From Micromonospora parastrephiae (GTDB lineage: Bacteria; Actinomycetota; Actinomycetes; Mycobacteriales; Micromonosporaceae): a stretch of DNA of 46,085 nucleotides. Numbering within the stretch: position 1 is the stretch's first letter; each line of letters opens with the position of its first letter. The stretch is taken from positions 1 through 46,085 of the forward strand of contig NZ_JAEVHM010000029.1 of NCBI RefSeq assembly GCF_016802865.1. Direction: 5' to 3'. The position numbers were made by a program, and so were the translations under genes. The notes beneath the pieces were generated by a model, which was not told the DNA's origin, made no database searches, and saw only the letters and a list, made by a program, of their open reading frames with translations. Below are positions 8,577 through 18,204 of this stretch, piece by piece.

Positions 8577-9261
8577 TCAGTGACTTGCGGCAGCCCTCCC
8601 TTGGATGATTTCGATAAGGCCGGTCAGGTCCGTAATCTCGTATGCGACGGGTGTGTCGTTCGGCAGGGTGTGCCCGCGGTGGTTGATCCACGCCGCCTGG
8701 ATGCCGGCCGCGTGCGCCCCGTGCACGTCGGCGTTGGTCGAGTCGCCCACGTGCAGCACCTCGTCCGCACCCAGGTCCAGGGCGGCGAGCGCTCGGGTGA
8801 ACATGGCCGGGTCCGGTTTGTAGGCGCGGACGTCCTCGCTGGTCACAACGGCGGCGAAGGTCAGGCCATGGTGCGCCATTGCCGCGTCCAGGTCGGCGCG
8901 GTCGACGTCGGACACCACGCAGATGGGCACCGTGACCCGGGAGAGGAACTGCCGGGTACCTGGACGCAACGGCGGCGACTGCCAGTACGTGAACTGCGCG
9001 GTGCACAGTTCGGCGGGGTCACCGGCGTAGCCCACCTCAGCCATCACCGTGGCCAGGCTGCGCATCGCGCAGTGTCGTAGCGTCCGGAACTGTCGGGCCG
9101 GCGGCGACCGCCTCGTACTCCCGCTCCCACGCAGCCATGACCTCGCCTCCAGCGACGGATGTTGAGGCGCCCGCGGCTACCTGGTCAGCTATCGCCTGCA
9201 TGATCGCGTCGTCGTCTTCGACCACCGTGCCGTAGAAGTCCAGCAGCAGTCCCTTGATCAC
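8577..9261 (-). pseudogene. HAD-superfamily hydrolase, frameshifted
   Basis: The N-terminal half starts at 9261 with MIKGLLLDFYGTVVEDD, the HAD motif I (DFYGT). The C-terminal half lies in another frame and holds motif II (VVSDVDR), the Lys of motif III (YKPDP) and motif IV (HVGDSTNADVHGA). Dropping one C from the GGGCC/GGCCC run at about 9095-9097 restores a continuous reading (AAGRQFRTLRHCAMRS) and gives a normal protein of about 228 residues. It is either a recent frameshift mutation or a sequencing error. Relatives are phosphoglycolate-phosphatase-like or haloacid-dehalogenase-like phosphatases of unknown substrate. A possible tRNA-like fragment lies just beyond its 3' end. Confidence 0.75.
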
Positions 9262-9304
9262 GTTCGCAGCGTAGTCGTCGCCGCAGCCGCAGGGTTCTTC
9301 GAGG

Positions 9305-9890
9305 TCAGTGGCTGCTGGTAGCGAGCCGGATCCCGAATCCGGTAATCACAGTCCCGGTGACGCGGTCCATCAGCCGGCGAGCCGTGGGACGTTGCAGCAC
9401 CGTGCGCAGCCGACGTGCCAGGACGACCAGCACGGCCGACCAGGCAGTACCCAGAAGGTGAACGGGGAAGCGCCGAAGGGGATGAACTGAGGTAGGAGCG
9501 CGACGTAGAACACGCCCATCTTCGGGTTCAGTAAATTCGTCAGTGCGCCGCGCCGCCGCCCGGGGTAGAAGTCGATGCCGGCCGTCGCGGGTTCGTCGAT
9601 CAGTGGGTCCGATTGGTCTGGTCGACGGTGGCGGGTGGGCTAACAGCATGCTCAGCCCCATCCAGATCAGATGGCACGCGCCGGCCCATCGCAGCACCTC
9701 GTAGGCCAGGTGCGAAGCCGTCAGCAACGCGGTGACACCGGCGGAGGTGAGCACACCCCAGGCCAGGGTTCCAGTTTGGATGCCGAGAACGACTCCCAGG
9801 CACGGCGGGGTTCGACGACACCCAGAGCGTCGCGCCGACCTCCACCGTTTCGTCGCCCGCCGGATCCCGGCCTACCCCGTGCCAAAGCCC
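9305..9890 (-). pseudogene. LysE/RhtB family exporter, multiply frameshifted
   Basis: Pieces of a LysE-type amino-acid exporter occur in different minus-strand frames. They include a hydrophobic stretch reading GVLTSAGVTALLTAS, then HLIWMGLSMLLA, and in another frame TNLLNPKMGVFYVALLPQFIPFG. The last matches the conserved NPK motif region of the family. At least two frameshifts break the reading and the N-terminal third is scrambled. The gene is therefore very likely dead. Family assignment is good; boundaries are approximate. Confidence 0.6.
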
Positions 9891-10134
9891 CGTTCACCCT
9901 CGCGTGCCAGCCGGGGCAGGTACCGGCAGGACCTCGCAACCAGCAGTGGGGCCATACAGGCAGAACGCGCGAATCGGCCTTCGGGGCTAGGTACGATCCC
10001 GAAGAGACTGAGCGGATCGTGCAACGAATCGCGCGTATCGTGCTAGTTGATCAAGGCTCCGCGGGCTTGGCTGGTAGAGCACAGCGGGCGGCTCGTCCCG
10101 CCGTCTCGTACCTCTATCAAACTCGGAGTTTCTG

Positions 10135-11217
10135 ATGTCGCTCGATTCCTACGTCACGCTCGGCCGTTCGGGCCTGCGCGTCAGCCCCTTCACGCTGGGT
10201 GCGATGACCTTCGGCGAGGATTTCGGTTGGGGAAGCAGCCCGGAGGAATCCAGGAACATCCTCGCCGCCTACCTGGACCGGGGCGGCAACTCGATCGACA
10301 CGGCCAACATCTACACGAACGGTCACTCCGAGAAGATCATCGGCGACTACTTCGCCGGCCAGCGCGCATTGCGCGACCGGGTGGTGATCGGTACCAAGTT
10401 CTTCGGCAACCTCTACCAAAACGACCCCAACGGCGGTGGACCCGGCCGTAAGGCGATCGTGCAGCAGCTGGAGAACTCACTGCGGCGCCTGCAAACCGAC
10501 TACGTCGACATCTACTGGTTGCACAACTTCGACCCGTCCACCCCGGTCGAGGAGACCCTCCGGACGCTGGATGACCTGATCGGCGACGGCAAGGTCCGCT
10601 ACCTCGGATTCTCCGACATCCCGGCTTGGGCGACGGCCGAGGCCGCCACCATCGCGCGCTTCCGCGGGTGGGCGCCGATCATCGCCCTGCAGTTGGAGTA
10701 CTCCCTACTCGAACGCACCTCGGAGGGAGAGTTGATCCCTATGGCCCAGGCCCTGGGCATGGGCGCAATGCCATGGGGGCCGCTGAAGAGCGGATTCCTG
10801 TCCGGTAAGTATTCCAGCGCCACCACTGGCCCAGTGGACACCACACGCGCGCAGATGGTCGGCGTCCCTAGCGAAGCCGACTACGTCGTGATCGACGCGC
10901 TCAACACCGTCGCCCGCGAGGTGGGCGCCAGTCCCGCCGCGGTGGCCCTGGCGTGGGTGCAAGGCCGCCCCGGAATCACCTCCACCCTCATCGGCGCCCG
11001 CCGGATGGACCAGCTCGACGCCAACCTGAATGCCCTGAACGTCACTCTCACCGAGGCCCACCGTGCCACACTGGATGAGGTGTCCGCTCCCGCGCTGAAC
11101 TTTCCCGCCAACAACAACAAAATGTTGGCGCGGATGTTGCAGTTCGCCGGAGCCACCGTCGACGGGCAAGCGTCAACGATCTCCCCGCGACTGCAATCCA
11201 GCAGCGCCCGCTACTGA
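10135..11217 (+). CDS. Aldo/keto reductase
   Basis: The 360-residue cytosolic NADPH-dependent oxidoreductase starts at ATG 10135 behind GGAG. The AKR catalytic tetrad is visible: Asp in SIDTANIYTNG, Tyr in the same segment, Lys in IGTKFFG and His in IYWLHNFD. An (alpha/beta)8 barrel of normal length is expected, with the cofactor region LKSGFLSGKYS in the second half. It most resembles the YajO/PdxI-like or Gfo-independent general aldo/keto reductases; its physiological substrate cannot be read from the sequence. It stands between two decayed transporter genes and has no obvious operon partner. Confidence 0.9.
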   Translation: MSLDSYVTLGRSGLRVSPFTLGAMTFGEDFGWGSSPEESRNILAAYLDRGGNSIDTANIYTNGHSEKIIGDYFAGQRALRDRVVIGTKFFGNLYQNDPNGGGPGRKAIVQQLENSLRRLQTDYVDIYWLHNFDPSTPVEETLRTLDDLIGDGKVRYLGFSDIPAWATAEAATIARFRGWAPIIALQLEYSLLERTSEGELIPMAQALGMGAMPWGPLKSGFLSGKYSSATTGPVDTTRAQMVGVPSEADYVVIDALNTVAREVGASPAAVALAWVQGRPGITSTLIGARRMDQLDANLNALNVTLTEAHRATLDEVSAPALNFPANNNKMLARMLQFAGATVDGQASTISPRLQSSSARY

Positions 11218-11380
11218 CCAACACCCAGACACTCGTTTCGACGGCCGCCTCACGATCCTGGCCCGTCGATCCGAGGGGTCCTCGAGCCGGCAGGCTGGTC
11301 GCCGAGCGTGGTGGTGACGCCGAGCGCGCAGATCGCGCAGGACCCGGAAGGCGTGCTGCATCTCGGTTCGCTGTTACCCC

Positions 11381-11734
11381 ACGGTCCGCGTCGACTGCAG
11401 CGCGCCGTGGGATCAGCGGCTCACCATCAACGATCTCGGCGATCCCAACGACGGCATCATCCATATCACCGCCGTCTTCGGCTTCCAGGACCCCACCGAC
11501 TTTCCCGAGGTCCTGCGCCCCGCCGCCACCCATCCCGTCGCAGAACGAGTCGACGGCGAGGAGGTCTCCTACTTCGTCTCGCGGATCACGCTGCGCTGCA
11601 CCCGTACCCCGGGAATGGCCACCTGGCGTAAACGCCTGTTCATCGCCCTCGCCCACAACGCCGCCAGCCACGCGGAGTTCCTTCACCTGCCGGAGGAACG
11701 CACCATCGTCCTCAGCGCCGAAGTCCCCGTCTGA
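11381..11734 (+). pseudogene. C-terminal remnant of a KUP-type potassium transporter
   Basis: A frame without a start codon reads QRLTINDLGDPNDG, then VFGFQDPTDFPEVL, SYFVSRITLR and WRKRLFIALAHNAA, and ends at TGA 11732-11734. This closely follows the cytosolic C-terminal domain of KUP/Trk potassium uptake proteins. The roughly 450-residue membrane part is absent: the upstream DNA is the aldo/keto reductase gene. It is therefore a gene fragment, presumably left by deletion. Confidence 0.75.
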
Positions 11735-12013
11735 GCTCCGGCTCGGCTGCGACGCACGCGCGAAGACCGCCCCGCCCTCTCATCACCGAACCCGGCATGG
11801 CTTCCGCTACCGCTCCGGACGGCGCGGCACCGACGAAGAATCGAACCCGCCTCCACCGCCGACGCCGCCCGGGCCGCGCCGAAGCGGTGTGGATCACGGT
11901 GCTCAGCCCGGATGGACGATGCGTGGGGTGGGTACGGTGTCCGCTGCTTGCCGCACTCGTGATCATTGAGGGTTCGCGTGACGAGGTGGCCGACGCAGGG
12001 GGACGGAGCCGAC

Positions 12014-14092
12014 ATGGGCAGTGGGCGGGACACAAACGCGCGGGCACGCCTCGGGCTGATCGCCTCACAAGTCTCTGCCGCCGACCGTGACACCGACCCG
12101 GGTCCAGTCGGCCAGGCGACCGTGCCCGCTCGCGTAAAGGTGCCCAGCTCGCTGCGCCCGCCGTCGAAGACGGTGACGCGGTGGCTGCTCAAGCACCGGG
12201 TGCAGCCGGCGGGTCCGGAGAGCGGCGAGTCGCACGCCGAAGCGCACGCCTGGTGGAAGGTGATGTGCCTGACCGGGGTGGACTACTTCTCCACCCTGTC
12301 GTACCTGCCCGGCATCGCGGCCCTCGCCGCGGGGGCGCTCTCACCGCTGGCGACGCTGCTGATCGTGGCGCTGACGCTCTTCGGGGTGCTGCCGATGTAC
12401 CGGCGGGTGGCCGGGGAGAGCCCGAACGGGCAGGGGTCGGTGGCGATGCTGGAACGCCTCCTGCCCTTCTGGAAGGGCAAGCTGTTCGTCCTGGTCCTGC
12501 TGGGGTTCGTGGCCACGTCGTGGATCATCACGATCACTCTGTCGTCGGCGGACGCCACGGTGCACCTGCTGGAGAACCCGGTCCTGCCCGACAGCTTTCC
12601 GCACGGCACGACCGCGGCCGTGGTGGTGACGGTGGTGCTGCTGCTGGTCCTGGGCGGGGTGTTCCTGCTCGGCTTCAACGAGGCCGTCGGTGTGGCCATC
12701 CCCCTGGTCGCGGTGTTCCTCGGGCTGAACGCGGCGGTCGTCGTGGCTGGCCTCGTGGCGATCGCGCAGGATCCGGCGCTGCTGTCCGGGTGGACCGATG
12801 CGCTCACCGCCGGCAGCAGCAGCGGCGTCGGCGACGTCATCGGCCCCGCCGTGCTGGCCTTCCCGCTGCTCGTGCTCGGGCTGTCCGGCTTCGAGACCGG
12901 GGTCAGCATGATGCCCCTCGTGCGCGGTGACGGTTCCGACGCCGAGCAGCGACTGGCCGCGCGGATCCGCAACACCCGCAAGCTCCTCACCACCGCCGCG
13001 CTGGTCATGTCCGGCTACCTGGTCGCCACCACGCTCGTCACCACCGTGCTGATCCCCGCCGACGAGTTCCAGCCCGGCGGGGCGGCCAACGGGCGCGCGC
13101 TGGCCTACCTGGCCCACGAACGCCTCGGCGAAGCCTTCGGCACGGTCTACGACATCAGCAGTGTGCTGATCCTGTGGTTCGCCGGCGCCTCGGCGATGGC
13201 CGGGCTGATCAACATCGTGCCCCGCTACCTGCCCGCCTACGGCATGGCCCCCGAGTGGGGACGCGCCGTGCGGCCCGTGGTCATCGTCTACACCCTGATC
13301 AGCATCGCGATCACCGTCGCGTTCGCCGCGGATGTGGACGCCCAGGCCGGCGCGTACGCCACCGGGATCCTGGCGATGATGGTGTCCGGGGCCGTCGCGG
13401 TCACCATCTCCGCGCTGCGCCGCCGGCAACGCGCCGCCACCGCCGGGTTCGCGGCGCTGACGGCCGTGCTGCTGTACGCGCTGGTCGAGAACGTCATCGA
13501 GAAACCCGACGGCATCGCCATCTCCGGGCTGTTCATCGCCGGCATCATCACCGTCTCCCTCATCTCCCGGATCTCGCGCACCACCGAGTTGCGCGCCGAG
13601 AGCATCGAGTTCGACGGCGCCGCCCGCCGCTTCATCGCCGACTCGATCGCCCACGACGGACGGCTGCACCTGATCGCCAACCGCCGTCAGAGCGGCGACG
13701 CGAAGGAGTACCGCCTCAAGGAACGCGCCCAACGAGGTCTCAATCCCGTCCCCGGCGCCGCCGACGTGCTCTTCCTCGAAATCGACGTGGTCGACCCGTC
13801 GGAGTTCAGCGGCGTCCTGCACGTCACCGGCGTCGACGTCGGCGGTCACCGGGTCCTGCGCACCACCGCCCCCGCCGCCCCGAACGCCATCGCCGCGATC
13901 CTGCTCGCCCTGCGCGACGCCACCGGCGTACGACCCCACGCTCACTTCGAATGGTCCGAAGGCAACCCGGTGGCGCACCTACTGCGCTACCTTCTGCTCG
14001 GACGGGGCGACACCCCACCCGTCGTCCGGGAGATCATCCGCAAGGTCGAATCCGATCCGGCTCGCCGGCCGGGTATCCACGTCGGCGGCTGA
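12014..14092 (+). CDS. APC-family permease with large C-terminal cytosolic domain
   Basis: The 692-residue membrane protein uses ATG 12014, placed 5 nt after GGAG. A polar N-terminus of about 80 residues leads to [21 protein letters not shown], the first segment of this actinobacterial APC group. About twelve membrane segments follow (about 90-520). The last 170 residues are soluble ([22 protein letters not shown]). Such proteins are annotated as amino-acid or cation permeases; no substrate motif is decisive. The KUP remnant just upstream raises the possibility of a potassium-linked role, but that is only context. GTG starts further in (12173) are alternatives. Confidence 0.8.
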   Translation: MGSGRDTNARARLGLIASQVSAADRDTDPGPVGQATVPARVKVPSSLRPPSKTVTRWLLKHRVQPAGPESGESHAEAHAWWKVMCLTGVDYFSTLSYLPGIAALAAGALSPLATLLIVALTLFGVLPMYRRVAGESPNGQGSVAMLERLLPFWKGKLFVLVLLGFVATSWIITITLSSADATVHLLENPVLPDSFPHGTTAAVVVTVVLLLVLGGVFLLGFNEAVGVAIPLVAVFLGLNAAVVVAGLVAIAQDPALLSGWTDALTAGSSSGVGDVIGPAVLAFPLLVLGLSGFETGVSMMPLVRGDGSDAEQRLAARIRNTRKLLTTAALVMSGYLVATTLVTTVLIPADEFQPGGAANGRALAYLAHERLGEAFGTVYDISSVLILWFAGASAMAGLINIVPRYLPAYGMAPEWGRAVRPVVIVYTLISIAITVAFAADVDAQAGAYATGILAMMVSGAVAVTISALRRRQRAATAGFAALTAVLLYALVENVIEKPDGIAISGLFIAGIITVSLISRISRTTELRAESIEFDGAARRFIADSIAHDGRLHLIANRRQSGDAKEYRLKERAQRGLNPVPGAADVLFLEIDVVDPSEFSGVLHVTGVDVGGHRVLRTTAPAAPNAIAAILLALRDATGVRPHAHFEWSEGNPVAHLLRYLLLGRGDTPPVVREIIRKVESDPARRPGIHVGG

Positions 14093-14102
14093 CACCAGCT
14101 CG

Positions 14103-14391
14103 TGCGTTGACATCGACGTGGCGCGGGGCGGCATCTTCGCCCTGCTCGGCTCGAACGGGGCCGGCAACACCACAGTGGTGAAGATCCTGGCCACGCTTCT
14201 CGGGGCCGACGCCCGGGACGGCCCGAGTCGTCGGCTTCGATGTGGCGACCCAGGCCCCAACGTCCGGGAGCCCATCAGTCTCACGGGAGTTCGCGGCGGT
14301 CGACGAGATCCTCACCGGGCGGGAGAACCTGGTCATGATTGCCCGGCTGCGGCACCTCAAGGAGCCGCCAGGCATTCAGATCATGCTGTGA
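14103..14391 (+). pseudogene. ABC transporter ATPase remnant (DrrA-like), frameshifted
   Basis: The first part reads IDVARGGIFALLGSNGAGNTT, a Walker A region in which the invariant Lys is Asn (GNTT instead of GKTT). It continues as VVKILATLLGAD. A second frame gives VVGFDVAT, and a third gives EFAAVDEILTGRENLVMIAR and RLRHLKEP before a stop at 14389-14391. At least two frameshifts, the lost Walker Lys and the missing signature and Walker B regions show a decayed N-terminal fragment of a drug-resistance-type ABC ATPase. Confidence 0.7.
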
Positions 14392-14430
14392 CGAGCCATT
14401 CTGAGCCAGGTTGATTGCATGTTGAGCCAT

Positions 14431-14453
14431 AATGGTGCCATGATGGCACCATT
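14431..14453. promoter_or_regulatory. Perfect 10-bp dyad, operator candidate
   Basis: AATGGTGCCA (14431-14440) and TGGCACCATT (14444-14453) flank TGA. The left flank contains CATAAT, a good -10 match. The element lies about 195 nt before the MMPL start, and just upstream of a minus-strand frame truncated by the ABC remnant. It suits a dimeric repressor such as a ribbon-helix-helix antitoxin, but none is encoded here. Confidence 0.5.
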
Positions 14454-14647
14454 GAGTTGCCGCTCGAAGGGCTCCTGCGGCGTTCGGCGTTGCCGGGCGA
14501 CATCCCGTAGGCGCCGCGTGAGCGTCCCGGAGCGTACCGACAAGGCGTGATGCCTGCGACGAGCCCCGCGCGTCGTCACGCGTGAAATTTCGAAGAATTG
14601 CGACAGGTAGACGTCGCGGCAGTTGACGTTCGTTGAGGGAGTCGTGC

Positions 14648-16828
14648 ATGTTCGCCAGATTCGGACGAACCATCGTCCACAATCCATGGAAAGTCATCGC
14701 GGTGTGGCTCGTGCTGCTCGTCGGCTCGTTTCTCGCGCCGTCCCTGGCCGATCAGGTCAGCACCGACCAGGCCAGCTTCCTGCCGTCGAGCTATGAGTCG
14801 GTGCAGGCGCAGGAGGTGGCCCAGAGCGCGTTCGGTCAGGGCGACGGGGCGAGCGCCACCATCGTCGTCAAGCGCGCGGACGGTCAGCCCCTCGGCGCTG
14901 CGGACACCGACCGGGTCGGCCAACTCGCCCAGACTCTTCAGAGTGCCGGCATCGACCGGGTCGGCACCGCTGTCACCGGGCCGCAAGCGGTTTCGCCGAA
15001 CAAGCTGGTGCAACTCGTCAACGTCTCGCTCACCGGCCCGCCCGCCGATCCGGTGCTCGGTGACGCCGTCGTGTCGATCCGCGAGAAGGCGCAGTCCGTA
15101 CTGGATGGCTCTGGCTTGTCCTACGCCGTGACCGGCGATGTCGCGCTCCTCGTGGACAACCAGGACGCGTTCGACACGGCCCTGCTGGTCGTCAGCATCG
15201 TGACGCTGGCCCTGGTCGTCGGCCTGCTCCTCATCATCTATCGCAGTCCGGTCGCGGCGTTCCTGCCGGTCGTGGTCGTCGGCGTGGTGTCGGCGGTTTC
15301 GAGTGCGGTCATCACGTTGTTCGTCAAAGCCTTCGGCATGCAGGTCGACCAGTCACTGCTGACGATCCTCACCGTGGTGCTCTACGGGGTCGGCACGGAC
15401 TACATCGTCTTTCTGCTGTTCCGTTACCGCGAACGACTGCGTGCAGGTGACGCCTCGAAGAACGCGCTGGCCGAGTCGGTCAGCCGGGTCGGTGAGGTCA
15501 TCGCCTCGGCTGCCGCGGCGATCGTGATCGCGTTCGGCGCGCTCCTGCTCGCCGTGTTCGGCGGCTTCCGGAGTCTCGGCCCGGGCCTTGCCATCGGGGT
15601 GGTCGTCATGGCCATCGCCGCGGTCACACTGGTGCCGGCCATCGTTTCACTCCTCGGCCCCAAGGTGTTCTGGCCGTCGAAGTCCTGGCAGCGCAACCCC
15701 CGGGGCAGCGTCTTCCAACGCCTCGGCCGGCTCACCGGACGTCGACCGGCGGCGGTCGCCCTCGCCTCGGGCGGAGTCATGGTCGCACTGGCGTTGGGCC
15801 TGTTCGGCCTCAAGGTCGACTACGACCAGGTAGCGCAACTCCCCGCCAACACGGAGTCGGCACGCGCCCTGAACGACCTGAAAACCGGCTTCCCCGCTGG
15901 CGCCCTCAACCCCACCACCGTCTACGTACGCGCGGACAACGGCCAACGCCTCGACCCGGCGACACTCACCGGCTACGCGCAATCACTGACCCAGGTCCCC
16001 GGAGTCGGCAGTCTGATGCCCGGACCCGACGGCAGCCCCGCCACCATCAACGCCGACGGCACCATCGCCCAGATCAACCTGCTGCTGAACACCAGCCCGT
16101 ACTCGAATGCGGCACTCGACCTGGCCGGTGACGACCTCCGGCACGTGGCCCACGACCGGGCCCCGGCCGGAACGACGGCGCTGGTCGGCGGCGTCAGCTC
16201 GGTATTCGCCGACATCCGCGACGCGAACAACCGCGACCTATGGGTGATCTTCCCGGTGGCGGCAGTGCTGATCGCCGTGATCCTGGGGCTGCTCCTGCGC
16301 AGCCTCGTCGCCCCGATGTACCTCATGATCGCCGTCGGCCTCGGCTTCATGGCGACGCTCGGCGCGACAGTCCTGGCCTTCCAGGGCATCGGAGGCCGGT
16401 CGGGATTGTCATTCTCTCTGCCGATCATCCTGTACCTCTTCGTGGTCGCGATCGGCACCGACTACAACATCCTCATGATCGCCCGACTCCGCGAGGAGGC
16501 ACGAGCAGGCAACGAGCCCCGCACCGCCGCCGCCCTGGCGATCCAGCACGCCGGACCGTCGGTGGCCGCCGCCGGCCTGATCCTCGCCGGCACGTTCACC
16601 TCGATGCTCTTCGCCGGGGTGTCGTTCCTGACCGAAATGGGCTTCGCGGTCTCGGTGGGAATCGTGCTGTCGGCGTTCATCATGTCCCTCTTCCTCGTCC
16701 CCGGCGTCACCGCGCTACTCGGCCACGCCGCCTGGTGGCCGGGGCACGGCGACGCCACCAGATCAGACCCATCGGCAATGCCGCCCTCGGCCAGCGAACC
16801 GGCATCGGAGGCCGCAACAACCCACTGA
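14648..16828 (+). CDS. MMPL/RND family membrane exporter
   Basis: The 726-residue product has ATG 14648 behind GGGAG. The architecture is one N-terminal membrane helix, an extracytoplasmic porter domain, five or six helices, a second porter domain and a final helix bundle. Both halves show the family motif (GTDYIVFLLFRYRE near 260 and GTDYNILMIARLREE near 620), with proton-relay Asp-Tyr pairs. Relatives export lipids or hydrophobic compounds using the proton motive force. The cargo here is unknown: there are no biosynthetic genes or TetR regulator next to it. A strong hairpin follows the stop. Confidence 0.9.
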   Translation: MFARFGRTIVHNPWKVIAVWLVLLVGSFLAPSLADQVSTDQASFLPSSYESVQAQEVAQSAFGQGDGASATIVVKRADGQPLGAADTDRVGQLAQTLQSAGIDRVGTAVTGPQAVSPNKLVQLVNVSLTGPPADPVLGDAVVSIREKAQSVLDGSGLSYAVTGDVALLVDNQDAFDTALLVVSIVTLALVVGLLLIIYRSPVAAFLPVVVVGVVSAVSSAVITLFVKAFGMQVDQSLLTILTVVLYGVGTDYIVFLLFRYRERLRAGDASKNALAESVSRVGEVIASAAAAIVIAFGALLLAVFGGFRSLGPGLAIGVVVMAIAAVTLVPAIVSLLGPKVFWPSKSWQRNPRGSVFQRLGRLTGRRPAAVALASGGVMVALALGLFGLKVDYDQVAQLPANTESARALNDLKTGFPAGALNPTTVYVRADNGQRLDPATLTGYAQSLTQVPGVGSLMPGPDGSPATINADGTIAQINLLLNTSPYSNAALDLAGDDLRHVAHDRAPAGTTALVGGVSSVFADIRDANNRDLWVIFPVAAVLIAVILGLLLRSLVAPMYLMIAVGLGFMATLGATVLAFQGIGGRSGLSFSLPIILYLFVVAIGTDYNILMIARLREEARAGNEPRTAAALAIQHAGPSVAAAGLILAGTFTSMLFAGVSFLTEMGFAVSVGIVLSAFIMSLFLVPGVTALLGHAAWWPGHGDATRSDPSAMPPSASEPASEAATTH

Positions 16829-16842
16829 GCGCCCGCGAAGGC

Positions 16843-16871
16843 GGTGGGCGGGGCTGACGGCTCCGCCCACC
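16843..16871 (+). terminator. Terminator of the MMPL gene
   Basis: GGTGGGCGGGG (16843-16853) pairs with CTCCGCCCACC (16861-16871), with one G-U pair and a 7-nt loop, 14 nt after the stop. Confidence 0.7.
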
Positions 16872-17066
16872 GGACGGCAGGCGCAGCCTGACCCGACGCT
16901 ACGACGGCTCCCGGGAGCAGCGTTGCTCCTCCGTCCGGCGTCCGGCTTCGCCGTTCCGGGTGCGACGGGTGGAATTGGCCGGACGGCACTGAGCCGACGG
17001 AGCAGAACTGCTCTAATCGGGAGGAAGCGGGTGTTCAGCCGCTCTCAGCCCAGGGAGGTCACTCAC

Positions 17067-17657
17067 ATGCAAATGACCGCGACCGACAACCACGCCGTCG
17101 CCCAAGCGGTGCACGACGTGGGCTCTGCTCTCTGGTTCGGTGGCACCGTGATGGGCGTCGCCGGCGTCAACAAGTCCGGCAGCGACCTGCGGCAGGGAAT
17201 CGATCGGATCCGGGTCGCTGAATCGGCGTGGGCACGGTTCAGCCCGGTGCAGTGGCTGGGCATCGGCGCCACGATGCTCGCCGGCCTCCAGCTGAGCCGG
17301 GTGGGCCGACGTCGGATGGCACTGCAGAAGGGCTTTGGGACGGTGGGTGCGGCAAAGGCCGGCATCACCGTGCTCGGCGCGGCGGCCACCGCGTACGCCG
17401 CGTACTGCGGCAAGCGCATCGGTCAGCTGGCGGAGGAGGCACAGCAGCGCGGCGAGCAGATCGAAGTCAGGGACGCGACCATACCCACGGCCCAGACGCC
17501 GGGCACCGTCGCCACTTGGCAGCGCCGGCAGCGTCTGGCGCAGTACGCGGTGCCCGCCCTGGCCGGAGCGAACATCGTCTGCGGCTCGTACCTGGTGCAG
17601 TCGTACCGCACCGGTGCCACCGCGAAAGGTGTGCTGCGCCGCCTGCTGCCCGGCTGA
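17067..17657 (+). CDS. Membrane protein of unknown function
   Basis: The 196-residue protein starts at ATG 17067 behind a good AGGGAGG at 8 nt spacing; in-frame sequence further upstream is not protein-like. Hydrophobic segments lie near residues 18-40, 65-85, 95-120 and 165-185. A charged stretch with CGKRIGQLAEEAQQRGEQ separates the last two. I do not recognise a named domain. Its last 29 nt overlap a truncated DinB-like frame. Confidence 0.75.
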   Translation: MQMTATDNHAVAQAVHDVGSALWFGGTVMGVAGVNKSGSDLRQGIDRIRVAESAWARFSPVQWLGIGATMLAGLQLSRVGRRRMALQKGFGTVGAAKAGITVLGAAATAYAAYCGKRIGQLAEEAQQRGEQIEVRDATIPTAQTPGTVATWQRRQRLAQYAVPALAGANIVCGSYLVQSYRTGATAKGVLRRLLPG

Positions 17658-18093
17658 CCTTGCCGCTGCCGCGCCCACCGCCCGCACCGTCCAAGAGAAG
17701 GTCGCGGGCTTGAGCGAGGAGCAGCTGCGGCGCCGCCTGGTCGTCTCCGACACCACACTGCTGGGCGTGGTCCAGCACTTGACCGACAGCGAGCGGTACT
17801 GGTTCGGCTACACGTTCGCGGGCGACCCGCGCTACGCCGACGTGGACTTCGACATGGTGGTCGAGCCGGGCCGGTCCCCAGATCAGATCATCGCTGACTA
17901 CCGGGCTGCGATCGCCGAGAGCGACGCCCACATCAGCGCAGCCGCCGGCCCGGATGTTCTCACCGCGCAGCCGGTCGGTGACTCGCCTCGTACGCTTCGC
18001 TGGGTGCTGGCCCACATGACGAGCGAGACCGTCCGGCATGCCGGTCACGCCGACATCCTGCGGGAGCTTACCGACGGCGTCACCGGTCGGTAG
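17629..18093 (+). CDS. DinB/DUF664 family protein, N-terminally truncated
   Basis: The frame encodes a DUF664-type four-helix protein from the segment AGLSEEQLRRR onward, then LLGVVQHLTDSERYWF and LRWVLAHMTSETVRHAGHADILRE, which carries the typical metal-binding His residues. The first 30-40 residues normal for the family, including the first helix and its first His, are missing. The only in-frame start candidate is GTG 17629, inside the end of the preceding gene and without a ribosome binding site. It is either translated by coupling as a short protein or a pseudogene created by a deletion. Confidence 0.6.
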   Translation: MCCAACCPADLAAAAPTARTVQEKVAGLSEEQLRRRLVVSDTTLLGVVQHLTDSERYWFGYTFAGDPRYADVDFDMVVEPGRSPDQIIADYRAAIAESDAHISAAAGPDVLTAQPVGDSPRTLRWVLAHMTSETVRHAGHADILRELTDGVTGR

Positions 18094-18136
18094 GAGATCG
18101 CGACTCAGGCCGCACGTGCCACCAACGCACAGTGAG

Positions 18137-18170
18137 CCGGGGACGGCCGCCCAGACGCGGCCGTCCCCGG
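18137..18170. terminator. Bidirectional terminator
   Basis: A perfect 14-bp stem, CCGGGGACGGCCGC (18137-18150) with GCGGCCGTCCCCGG (18157-18170), sits between two convergent genes. Confidence 0.8.
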
Positions 18171-18204
18171 AGGTGTTGCGGATGCGGAGGGATTGCCCCG
18201 AGGC

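Noticed and set aside
11835..11850. GAATCGAACCC resembling a tRNA T-loop on the minus strand
   Set aside because: No stem pairing and no acceptor end; treated as chance.
12341..13978. 545-codon minus-strand frame opposite the APC permease
   Set aside because: Gly/Asp/Arg-rich shadow of a high-GC gene on the other strand.
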